Shown here one piece after another: positions 7,709-15,044 of a stretch of DNA of 39,625 bases. The first letter of the stretch is position 1. Each line of letters starts with the position of its first letter. The position numbers and the translations under genes were made by a program. The notes under the pieces are model-generated. The model worked only from the letters and a program-made list of their open reading frames with translations. It did not search any database and was not told where the DNA came from. Source of the stretch: JBAZDC01 sp041654595 (GTDB lineage Bacteria > Pseudomonadota > Gammaproteobacteria > Burkholderiales > Burkholderiaceae_B). The stretch spans positions 1 to 39,625 of the forward strand of contig CAZKBT010000030.1 in assembly GCA_964551305.1 (NCBI GenBank), given 5' to 3'.

Positions 7709-8497
7709 ATGTACGAATTATTGCATGAGCAAGGCAACTACTTCTGGCTGTTGCTCGTCAGCATTCTCAGTGTGTCCATCGTGAGCCTCCTGGCCGTTTT
7801 CTTCATCAGGTTCGTTCGCCTGGTCTACCCCTTGCGCGGCAGCGCCGGCATCGTTACGACCATGCTGTCGGGGATTCTGTTGCCGACCGGGATGGTGATC
7901 GCCTTCGTGGCGTCCGACATCTGGAAAATGGACGAAAACGGTCGCGCCGCGTTGGAAGAGGAGGGAGCGGCGCTGAGCGACATCGTGCGCATCAGCAAAT
8001 ATCTGCCCGCCGCCGAGGGCGAGAAAATGCTGTCCAACCTGCGCCTTTACACCGAAGCGGTGCTCGACGACGAGTGGCATGTCATGAACGAGGGGCTGGA
8101 TAGCCCGATTGCGGATCAGGCGCTCAATGACCTCATGCTCGACGCCCATCGAATCGAGAACAGGTCGACCGATTTTCGTCATGCCGCAATCGGGCAGGAA
8201 TTGCGTCATTACGTCAAGAACATCGAGGTGGCCCGCGACAAACGCCTGGCGATCGCGCAGTCGTCCACGCGCGGGCCCAAGTGGGTGGCGGTATTCATAC
8301 TCTTGTTCGTGTCGGCCTGCGTGATCGCGGAGCTTCATTACGGCGCAAAGCGCAGCCGCAACGTGGCGTTGGGACTATTCAGCCTTGGCTTCGGCGTGAC
8401 CATATTTCTGATTACCGCCTATGACCGGCCTTATAAGGGCTTGAGCACGATAGAGCCGGTGCAGCTGCATACGGCGCTGTCGCGATCGTACAAATAG
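7709..8497 (+). CDS. Uncharacterised four-helix membrane protein, DUF4239-like
   Basis: The protein has 262 residues from the ATG at 7709, which has GGAG about 12 bases upstream. Two hydrophobic helices at about 11-33 and 46-69 are followed by a soluble, charged helical segment of about 120 residues. Two more helices lie at about 191-209 and 219-237. The ending ITAYDRPYKGLSTIEPVQLH resembles the C-terminal D-P-F/Y-G pattern of bestrophin-like DUF4239 proteins, so I infer that family. Its function is unknown. It begins 32 bases after the permease stop and converges with cysA with 15 bases between the stops. Confidence 0.7.
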   Translation: MYELLHEQGNYFWLLLVSILSVSIVSLLAVFFIRFVRLVYPLRGSAGIVTTMLSGILLPTGMVIAFVASDIWKMDENGRAALEEEGAALSDIVRISKYLPAAEGEKMLSNLRLYTEAVLDDEWHVMNEGLDSPIADQALNDLMLDAHRIENRSTDFRHAAIGQELRHYVKNIEVARDKRLAIAQSSTRGPKWVAVFILLFVSACVIAELHYGAKRSRNVALGLFSLGFGVTIFLITAYDRPYKGLSTIEPVQLHTALSRSYK

Positions 8498-8512
8498 GGA
8501 GAATCCCAGCCG

Positions 8513-9580
8513 TCAGGCGGCCTGCTCCAGAAAGATATGGACCTGCCGGGGGCGCAGCACCAGCACTTCGCCTTCTTGCAGCCCCAATTCAGCCAGCCTT
8601 TCCCTGGAAACCGTAGCTTCGACCAGATCATCCGTATCCTGCCTGCGCAGCTCGAGCTGAACGGCTGGACCGATCGCGTGGATGTGTTCGAGCTTGGCGA
8701 TGACGCCTTCGGCGCCCGCGCTGTAGCGTTCGATGTGCAGATCGTGCGGGCGAACATACGCCGTGCCTCGCGTGCCGTCGGCTTCGAGGTGCTCGGGGGC
8801 ATCGAAGGAAGCATCGCCCGTTTGCAGCGTTCCGTTCCGCACTCGCCCATGGAACAGATTCACATTGCCCAGGAAGCCGTAGACGAACGGCGTGGCGGGG
8901 CGGTTGTACACAGTTTCGGGCGAGCCGATCTGCTCGACGTTGCCACGGTTCATCACGACGATTTCGTCGGAGACTTCAAGCGCCTCTTCCTGGTCGTGCG
9001 TCACGAAAATACTGGTGACGGCCAGCTCATCGTGCAAGCGGCGCAGCCAGCGACGCAATTCCTTGCGCACTTTCGCGTCCAGGGCGCCAAAAGGCTCGTC
9101 CAGCAATAGCACCCGCGGCTCCACGGCCAAGGCGCGGGCCAGCGCGATGCGTTGCCGCTGCCCGCCCGAAAGCGCCGAGGGCTTGCGGTCGGCCAGCCAG
9201 TCCAGCTGGACCAGCGAGAGCAGCTGCATGACTTTTTCCTTGATCCGGGCTTCGGACGGACGCTGCCTGCGCGGCTTGACCCGCAAGCCGAACGCGATGT
9301 TCTCGAATACGCTCATGTGCTGGAACAAGGCATAGTGTTGAAAAACGAAACCCACCTGGCGTTCGCGCACGTGCTGTTCGGAAGCGTCTTCGTCGCCCAG
9401 GAATACCTGGCCGGAATCAGGCTGCTCCAGGCCGGCGATGATGCGCAGCAGCGTGGTCTTGCCGCAGCCGGACGGCCCCAGCAAGGCGGTCAACTGGCCG
9501 TCCGGAAACGCGAGCGACACATTGTCGAGCGCCACAAAGTCCCCGAATCGTTTTTGTATGTTGCGTACTTCGATACTCAT
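8513..9580 (-). CDS. cysA: Sulfate/thiosulfate ABC transporter ATPase CysA
   Basis: The 355-residue protein starts at the ATG at 9580, which has GGAG about 9 bases upstream; an in-frame ATG at 9595 lacks this spacing. ATPase motifs are Walker A GPSGCGKTT near residue 35, the Q-loop FVFQHYALF, signature ALSGGQRQRIALARAL, Walker B VLLLDEPFGALDAK and the switch His in FVTHDQEEAL. The C-terminal third is a TOBE-type domain with AYVRPHDLHIERY. The match to CysA is close, including the MSVFENIAFGLRV segment. CysA energises sulfate uptake through CysT and CysW with the Sbp receptor, but none of these genes is adjacent. It may therefore be an orphan, or the ATPase of another oxyanion importer. Confidence 0.88.
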   Translation of the reverse strand: MSIEVRNIQKRFGDFVALDNVSLAFPDGQLTALLGPSGCGKTTLLRIIAGLEQPDSGQVFLGDEDASEQHVRERQVGFVFQHYALFQHMSVFENIAFGLRVKPRRQRPSEARIKEKVMQLLSLVQLDWLADRKPSALSGGQRQRIALARALAVEPRVLLLDEPFGALDAKVRKELRRWLRRLHDELAVTSIFVTHDQEEALEVSDEIVVMNRGNVEQIGSPETVYNRPATPFVYGFLGNVNLFHGRVRNGTLQTGDASFDAPEHLEADGTRGTAYVRPHDLHIERYSAGAEGVIAKLEHIHAIGPAVQLELRRQDTDDLVEATVSRERLAELGLQEGEVLVLRPRQVHIFLEQAA

Positions 9581-9632
9581 GCTAAAGGGCTCCAACCGGC
9601 AGGCTAATGAGGCAGCATACCGCCCGGCTCAA

Positions 9633-9685
9633 AAGAAACGAACGAATAGTTTCATCGTTTCTTATTTCTTGAAGCTATAAGAAAC
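9633..9685. promoter_or_regulatory. Three-armed inverted repeat upstream of cysA
   Basis: The motif AAGAAAC or its complement occurs three times: AAGAAACGA at 9633-9641, TCGTTTCTT at 9655-9663 and AAGAAAC at 9679-9685. The first and second arms form a perfect 9-bp inverted repeat. The second and third form another (GTTTCTTAT 9657-9665, ATAAGAAAC 9677-9685). The element lies in the gap between cysA and copA, so it could be an operator for cysA. Confidence 0.4.
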
Positions 9686-9697
9686 CTCGCAATATGC

Positions 9698-9735
9698 CGC
9701 TTGACCTTACCATGATGGCAAGCTTTATCGTGTCC
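9698..9735 (+). promoter_or_regulatory. CueR-type promoter of copA
   Basis: A -35 element TTGACC (9701-9706) and a -10 element TATCGT (9726-9731) are separated by a 19-base spacer. That long spacer is the hallmark of MerR-family-activated promoters. The spacer carries the imperfect dyad ACCTTAC/GCAAGCT. The element matches the copZ promoter at 34 of 38 positions. A CueR-like gene is nearby. Transcription should start near 9738. Confidence 0.85.
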
Positions 9736-9762
9736 GTTATCATGCCACAACAGGAACACATC

Positions 9763-12255
9763 ATGGACAGTACGACCTCCACGTTATCCCGCCCGGCGCC
9801 GTCGCGAAGCATGACGTTCACCGTGCAGGACATGACCTGCGCATCCTGCGTCGGAAGGGTGGAGCGCGCCATCCTCGGCGTGCCGGGCGTAGCCAGTGCC
9901 TCGGTCAATCTAGCCACCTCGCAGGCCAACGTCGATTTTTCGGACAATCCGGACCGCGCAGCGATCACCGAAGCGATACGCAAGGCCGGATACGGCGTGG
10001 CGCAAACCGAGATCGACCTGGACATCGAAGGGATGACCTGCGCATCCTGCGTCGGCCGGGTCGAACGCGCCTTGCTGGCTACGCCCGGCGTATCGCAAGC
10101 CTCGGTGAATCTGGCGACGGGCCGCGCCCATCTCCATGTGCAAGAGGGCGTCAGCCCCGACCAACTGGTCGAAGCCGTGCGCAGGGCGGGCTATGCGTCG
10201 CGAATCGCGCAGGCGCAAGACAGCGCCACGGCATCCATGTCGGCCCGCCAGGCTCGGGAACAAGGCGAATTGAAGCGTTCATTGCTCGCCGCTCTGATAT
10301 TGACGCTGCCCGTTTTCGTTCTGGAAATGGGCGCGCACATGATTCCCGCCCTGCATCACTACATCGTCCATACACTGGGCAACACGCTGAATTGGACCAT
10401 CCAGTTCGTGCTGACGACCCTGGTGCTGATCGGCCCCGGACGGCGCTTTTTCCGGGTCGCCATTCCCGCGCTTTTGCGCGGGGCGCCGGACATGAACGCC
10501 CTGGTCGCGATCGGCTCGTCGGCCGCCTATCTTTATTCTCTGGTCGCCACCTTCATGCCGGGCTGGTTGCCCGCCGGCACCGTCAATGTGTATTACGAGG
10601 CGGCCGCGGTGATCGTGACGCTGGTATTGCTCGGCCGCTACCTGGAGGCGCGGGCGAAAGGCCGGACGTCCGATGCCATCCAGCACTTGCTGGGCATCCA
10701 AGCCAAGACAGCCCGCCTGCGGCGTGAAGACGGCAGCGTGGCCGACGTTCCAATCGAAGACGTGCGCGTGGGCGACATCATCGACGTGCGTCCCGGCGAG
10801 CGGATTCCCGTGGACGGCATCGTTACCCAGGGCGCGAGCTACGTCGACGAATCGATGATCAGCGGCGAGCCCGTGCCGGTGCAAAAACAAGAGGGCGACA
10901 CGCTCATCGGCGGCACGGTCAATCAAAAGGGGGGCTTGACATTCAAAGCCACGGGCGTGGGCGGCGATACCTTGTTGGCACAGATCATCAAACTGGTGGA
11001 GCAGGCCCAGGGCGCCAAGCTGCCCATACAAGGTCTCGTCGATCGCATCACGATGTGGTTCGTGCCGGCCGTGATACTCGCCGCCTTGTTGACTTTCACG
11101 ATCTGGCTGTGGGCGGGCCCGTCGCCGGCGCTGACGTTCGCGCTGGTCAACGCCGTCGCGGTGCTCATCATCGCCTGCCCGTGCGCCATGGGCCTGGCGA
11201 CGCCGACTTCCATCATGGTCGGAACGGGCAGGGCGGCGCAGCTGGGCGTGCTGTTTCGCCGCGGCGAAGCGCTGCAATCCCTGCGGAACGTGCGTGTGAT
11301 CGCCGTGGACAAGACCGGGACCCTGACCAAGGGCAAACCGGAGCTGACCGATTTCGCGCTGGCGGACGGCTTCGACCGCGCCGACGTGCTGAGCAAGGTC
11401 GCCGCCGTCGAATCCCGATCCGAGCATCCCATCGCCAACGCCATCGTGACGGCGGCCAAGTCGGAAGGGCTGAGCCTGCCGGCGCTGGACGACTTCGAGT
11501 CGGTAACGGGTTATGGCGTGCGCGCCATGGCTGGCGGACAGGCCGTCGATATCGGCGCGGACCGTTATATGAGAAAGCTGGGGCTGGACGTCGATGCGTT
11601 TCAGGAAACGGCGCGACGCTTGGGAGACGAGGGTAAAACGCCGCTTTACGCCGCCATCGGCGGCAAGCTGGCGGCGATGATCGCGGTTTCCGATCCGATC
11701 AAGGAGACCACGGCGGCGGCCATACGAGCGCTGCACGGCCAGGGGCTGAAAGTCGCCATGATTACCGGCGACAACCGGCGCACGGGCGAGGCCATCGCGC
11801 GCAAGCTGGGAATAGACGAGGTCATCGCGGAAGTCCTGCCCGAGGGCAAGGTCGATGCGGTCAAGCGCCTGCAGGACGAGCACGGCGTCCTGGCTTACGT
11901 GGGCGACGGCATCAACGACGCGCCCGCTCTGGCGCAGGCGCAGGTGGGAATCGCCATCGGAACGGGCACGGACGTGGCGATCGAAGCCGCGGACGTGGTG
12001 TTGATGTCGGGCGACATGAAGGGCGTGCCCGATGCCATCGCCCTGTCCAAAGCGACGATCCGCAACATTCATCAGAATCTGTTCTGGGCCTTTGCCTACA
12101 ACGCCGCGCTGATACCGGTCGCGGCCGGCATACTGTATCCGGTCAACGGCACGTTGCTCTCGCCCATATTCGCCGCGGGCGCCATGGCTTTGTCCAGTGT
12201 CTTCGTGTTGGGCAACGCGTTGCGGCTGCGCCGCTACCGCGTGCCCGGCATATAG
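9763..12255 (+). CDS. copA: Copper-exporting P1B-type ATPase
   Basis: The product has 830 residues from the ATG at 9763, chosen because AGGAA lies 6-7 bases upstream. Earlier in-frame ATGs fall inside the promoter or at its expected start point. Two N-terminal metal-binding domains each carry MTCASC, with Cys pairs at about 26/29 and 93/96. Then come the transmembrane helices, the actuator motif MISGEPVPV, the metal-site motif ACPCAMG, the phosphorylation site DKTGTLTKG, the nucleotide-domain SEHP and the hinge GDGINDAPAL. These define a Cu(I) exporter that pumps copper from cytoplasm to periplasm. It converges with copZ, with four bases between the stops, and is probably activated by CueR. 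Confidence 0.96.
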   Translation: MDSTTSTLSRPAPSRSMTFTVQDMTCASCVGRVERAILGVPGVASASVNLATSQANVDFSDNPDRAAITEAIRKAGYGVAQTEIDLDIEGMTCASCVGRVERALLATPGVSQASVNLATGRAHLHVQEGVSPDQLVEAVRRAGYASRIAQAQDSATASMSARQAREQGELKRSLLAALILTLPVFVLEMGAHMIPALHHYIVHTLGNTLNWTIQFVLTTLVLIGPGRRFFRVAIPALLRGAPDMNALVAIGSSAAYLYSLVATFMPGWLPAGTVNVYYEAAAVIVTLVLLGRYLEARAKGRTSDAIQHLLGIQAKTARLRREDGSVADVPIEDVRVGDIIDVRPGERIPVDGIVTQGASYVDESMISGEPVPVQKQEGDTLIGGTVNQKGGLTFKATGVGGDTLLAQIIKLVEQAQGAKLPIQGLVDRITMWFVPAVILAALLTFTIWLWAGPSPALTFALVNAVAVLIIACPCAMGLATPTSIMVGTGRAAQLGVLFRRGEALQSLRNVRVIAVDKTGTLTKGKPELTDFALADGFDRADVLSKVAAVESRSEHPIANAIVTAAKSEGLSLPALDDFESVTGYGVRAMAGGQAVDIGADRYMRKLGLDVDAFQETARRLGDEGKTPLYAAIGGKLAAMIAVSDPIKETTAAAIRALHGQGLKVAMITGDNRRTGEAIARKLGIDEVIAEVLPEGKVDAVKRLQDEHGVLAYVGDGINDAPALAQAQVGIAIGTGTDVAIEAADVVLMSGDMKGVPDAIALSKATIRNIHQNLFWAFAYNAALIPVAAGILYPVNGTLLSPIFAAGAMALSSVFVLGNALRLRRYRVPGI

Positions 12256-12259
12256 GCGG

Positions 12260-12460
12260 TCAGCAATGCGCTTCGGGCGTGTAGCCGGCTTGGCGGATGA
12301 CGTCGGCCACCGCCTGGACGTCATCGACGCCCTCGACCCGCACGAGATGCCGGGCCAGCTCCACGTTGACCGTCGCGCCGGGCAGAGCGCCGTTCAGCGC
12401 CTTGGTTATCGTGCCCACGCAGTGGCCGCAGGTCATATCTTTAACTGTAAACTCAACCAT
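12260..12460 (-). CDS. copZ: Copper chaperone CopZ
   Basis: This is a 66-residue heavy-metal-associated domain protein with Cu(I)-binding cysteines at 11 and 14 in KDMTCGHCVG, the size of typical CopZ. I chose the ATG at 12460 because GGAG lies seven bases upstream. A longer reading from 12607 would cross the promoter and is rejected; an ATG at 12472 lacks this site. It binds cytoplasmic Cu(I) and can hand it to CopA or CueR. It has its own CueR-type promoter and points towards copA. Confidence 0.93.
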   Translation of the reverse strand: MVEFTVKDMTCGHCVGTITKALNGALPGATVNVELARHLVRVEGVDDVQAVADVIRQAGYTPEAHC

Positions 12461-12487
12461 GATTTTCTCCATTTGACGTTGAACCGG

Positions 12488-12525
12488 GGACACGATAAAC
12501 CTTGCCATTGTCGTAAGGTCAAGCG
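12488..12525 (-). promoter_or_regulatory. CueR-type promoter of copZ
   Basis: On the minus strand, -35 TTGACC (12522-12517) and -10 TATCGT (12497-12492) are separated by 19 bases. The spacer holds the dyad ACCTTAC/GCAAGGT, a better dyad than in the copA promoter. The similarity to the copA promoter extends several bases outside the core elements on both sides. It lies between copZ and the divergent cueR gene. Confidence 0.87.
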
Positions 12526-12579
12526 CATGGGGCGCGTGGGGCGCCGCGTTGCCGCAACCACCAGGATAAAGGGACAGCG

Positions 12580-12978
12580 ATGAATATTGGACAAGCCGCC
12601 GAGGCATCGGGCGTCAGCGCCAAGATGATACGGTACTACGAAGACATCGCGCTGCTGTCGACGATTCAGCGCTCGTCGGCGGGCTATCGGCAATACGGCG
12701 ACCGCGACGTGCAGATGCTGCGCTTCATCAAACGGTCCCGCGATCTCGGGTTCTCCCTGGAACGGATACGCCAGCTCATGGCATTGTGGCAGGATAAGCA
12801 TCGCAAAAGCGCCGACGTCAAGCAATTGGCGCAGCAGTACCTGCATGAACTGGACGAGGATATCGCCAAGCTGCAATCCATCAGGGATCAGGTCGCGCTG
12901 CTGAGCGCATGCTGTCATGGCGACAACAGACCCGACTGTCCGATTCTGGATAATCTGGCCACCTCAAAATACGCATAA
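12580..12978 (+). CDS. cueR: MerR-family copper-responsive regulator CueR
   Basis: The 132-residue protein has the MerR winged helix at the N-terminus (MNIGQAAEASGVSAKMIRYY), a dimerisation helix, and the CueR metal loop SACCHGDNRPDCPIL. The loop places Cys112 and Cys120 at the positions of the Cu(I) ligands of E. coli CueR, and Ser77 is also present. This identifies a monovalent coinage-metal sensor. It diverges from copZ. The two 19-base-spacer promoters for copA and copZ are the obvious targets. No such element is seen for cueR itself, although the copZ operator could influence it. Confidence 0.95.
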   Translation: MNIGQAAEASGVSAKMIRYYEDIALLSTIQRSSAGYRQYGDRDVQMLRFIKRSRDLGFSLERIRQLMALWQDKHRKSADVKQLAQQYLHELDEDIAKLQSIRDQVALLSACCHGDNRPDCPILDNLATSKYA

Positions 12979-13118
12979 TGTATATTATGTTAAATAATAG
13001 ATAGACGGAACAAACAAAGATCATGGACCGCGCTCTCCCGTTGCCCGCCCTCGTTCCTGACGAGCAGCACGGTCCGCTCGCGCGAACAGCGCGAAACGAA
13101 CCGCGAAGCCCGTCCGCC

Positions 13119-14105
13119 TCATTCCAGTTTGATTCCCGCCGCGTCGATGATGCCCTGATAAAGCGTTATCTCGTTCTTGATGTGCTCGGCGAATGATTCA
13201 GGGGTGCTTCCGACCGGCTCAGCGCCCAGTTGCTGCAACCGCTTTTTCACCTCGGGTTCCCGCAGGACGCGGGCGATTTCTTCCTGAAGACGCTGGACGA
13301 CGGCTGCCGGCATGCCTTTGGGGCCCAGGATTCCGAACCAGGGATTCATCGCATACCCCGGCAGGAATTCGGCGATCGCCGGAATCTCCGGCGCGATTTC
13401 CGAGCGCTTCTCGCTCGTTACGCCCACCGCCGTCAATTTCCCGGCTTCGATCACCGGCAGCGCGACCGGCAGGCCGATGAACTGAGCCTGTATTTGGTTG
13501 CCGAGCAGGTCCGTCATCGCCTGGGCTCCGCCTTTATAGGGCACGTGCACGGCGTCGATGCCGCTCATGTGCTTGAGCAGCTCCATGGAAAGATGCGGCG
13601 AGGTCCCGCTGCCGGTGGAGGAATAATTCAGCTTCCCCGGGTGTTTCTTGGCGTAGTCGATGAGTTCGGGAAGCGTTTGCGCCGGCACCTCCTTGTTGAT
13701 CACCAGAACGTTGGGCAGCGTGACCGCCAGCGAAATAGGGGAAAAATCCTTGAGCGTGTCGAACGGCAGCTGCTTGTACAGGCTGGGGAGCACCGCAAAC
13801 GTCAGCGTGGTCAGGAGTATCGTGTAGCCGTCCCCCGCGGAGCGCGCGACGGCCTCGGTGCCGATCAGGGTATTGCCTCCCGGCCTGTTGTCCACGATCA
13901 CCTGCTGCCCCATCGACTCGCCCAGGCGCTGCGCCAGCAAACGGGCGATAACGTCCGTATTTCCCCCCGCCGAATAAGGCACGATCATGGTGATCGGCCG
14001 CGACGGGTAGTCGTTGGCCGCGTTGGCGGCCGAGGCCGGCATCATCGTCAGCCCGGACAACAATGATGCACAAAGAAGGGCCCGCTTTATGAATGAGTTG
14101 CGCAT
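13119..14105 (-). CDS. Bug-family (TctC-like) periplasmic solute-binding protein
   Basis: The protein has 328 residues from the ATG at 14105, which has AAGGAG seven bases upstream. A signal peptide ends near PASAANA. Then come YPSRPITMIVPYSAGGNTDV and NRPGGNTLIGTEAVARSAGD, the canonical start of Bug proteins, and later HVPYKGGAQAMTDLLGNQ. Bug proteins are very numerous in Bordetella relatives and bind carboxylates and related acids. Some serve tripartite tricarboxylate transporters, but no tctA or tctB gene is nearby. As the last gene of a CoA-ligase/hydratase operon, it probably captures the pathway's substrate, which is inference. Confidence 0.93.
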   Translation of the reverse strand: MRNSFIKRALLCASLLSGLTMMPASAANAANDYPSRPITMIVPYSAGGNTDVIARLLAQRLGESMGQQVIVDNRPGGNTLIGTEAVARSAGDGYTILLTTLTFAVLPSLYKQLPFDTLKDFSPISLAVTLPNVLVINKEVPAQTLPELIDYAKKHPGKLNYSSTGSGTSPHLSMELLKHMSGIDAVHVPYKGGAQAMTDLLGNQIQAQFIGLPVALPVIEAGKLTAVGVTSEKRSEIAPEIPAIAEFLPGYAMNPWFGILGPKGMPAAVVQRLQEEIARVLREPEVKKRLQQLGAEPVGSTPESFAEHIKNEITLYQGIIDAAGIKLE

Positions 14106-14139
14106 TGTCGTCTCCTTATGATGGTGGAAGTGCACGGCG

Positions 14140-15033
14140 CTATTGCAAAGCGCGCCTGATCATATCCGGGATGTCGTCCAGCGTTGCCGCCACGCGCACC
14201 CCGGCATCGGCCAGCATGGCGCGCTTGGCGGTCGCGCTTTTATTGCTGTCCGTAATCATCGCGGCGGCATGGCCGAAGCTCATCCCCGCCGGATATCGTT
14301 CCTGGAATTCGCCCGCTATCAGGGCAACGACCGGTTTGCGGAACCGGCCGGCGGCCACGAGCTCGGCGACGCCCTCCTCGTTGACGGTGCCTGGTTCCCC
14401 GAACAGCACGATCGCGTCGGTTTCATCGTCTTCGTCGAACATGGCCAGGTAGTCGGACATTGCGAGCCCCGTGAGCTCGTCGCCCCCCATGGCGATCGAT
14501 GAGGATACGCCCATGCCCGAGGCCGACAATGCCAGCGCGATCTCAGCCATCATGCCGCCGGAGCGCGACACGACGCCGACGCGGCCGGGCGCATAAATTT
14601 CGTCGGGATGCGGGCCGCCGACCCCGCCGAGCTTGCCTACGCCCGGGGAGATCAGGCCGTTCGTGTTGCAGCCCACGAGCAGGACGCCGTTCCTGCGCGC
14701 GACCCCGATGATCTCGATGACATCGTGAACGGGCACGTATTCGGCGGTCACGACCAGCAGCTTGATTCCCGCCTCCATGGCCTCCAGCGCCGCCTGCCTG
14801 ACCATGCCTGCCGGCACGTAGATGACCGAGGCGTCCACGCGGCGCCCGCGCATGGCGCGCTCCACCGTGTCGAACACCGGGATGCCGTGCACTGTTTCGC
14901 CTCCCCTGCCCGGCGTCACGCCGGCGACGACTTTCGTGCCGTAGTTCAGGCAGGACTCGGTGTCCGATCGTGCCTGCGCGCCCGTGATTCCCTGAACGAT
15001 CACGCGTGTATCCGCATTGATGAGTATGCCCAT
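14140..15033 (-). CDS. SucD-like CoA-binding acyl-CoA synthetase alpha subunit
   Basis: The 297-residue protein has the SucD layout. A CoA-binding Rossmann domain starts with VIVQGITGAQARSDTESCLN. A ligase domain follows with GRVGVVSRSGGMMAEIALAL, the Glu of FGEPGTVNEE, and the phosphohistidine region SFGHAAAMI, with His255 as the likely phosphorylated residue. E. coli SucD has 289 residues. The sequence after the His (TDSNKSATAKRAM) departs from the glycine-rich run of true succinyl-CoA synthetase, so another carboxylate substrate such as malate or a C5 acid is plausible. AGAAGG precedes the ATG. It lies 11 bases after the beta-subunit gene. Confidence 0.86.
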   Translation of the reverse strand: MGILINADTRVIVQGITGAQARSDTESCLNYGTKVVAGVTPGRGGETVHGIPVFDTVERAMRGRRVDASVIYVPAGMVRQAALEAMEAGIKLLVVTAEYVPVHDVIEIIGVARRNGVLLVGCNTNGLISPGVGKLGGVGGPHPDEIYAPGRVGVVSRSGGMMAEIALALSASGMGVSSSIAMGGDELTGLAMSDYLAMFDEDDETDAIVLFGEPGTVNEEGVAELVAAGRFRKPVVALIAGEFQERYPAGMSFGHAAAMITDSNKSATAKRAMLADAGVRVAATLDDIPDMIRRALQ

Positions 15034-15044
15034 GCCGCGTCCTT

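Noticed and set aside
10279..12324. A 681-codon open frame on the minus strand across copA
   Set aside because: It is antisense to a clear copper ATPase, and its predicted product is rich in R, H, Q and G without any domain. This is a shadow caused by high third-position G+C.
12461..12607. N-terminal extension of copZ to 115 residues
   Set aside because: The extension would be encoded upstream of and through the CueR promoter, and would overlap the cueR start. It does not resemble a copper chaperone.
13023..13196. A small plus-strand frame of about 57 codons (starts MDRALPLPALVPDEQHG) after cueR
   Set aside because: No ribosome-binding site, no recognisable family, and its second half overlaps the end of the Bug gene in antisense.
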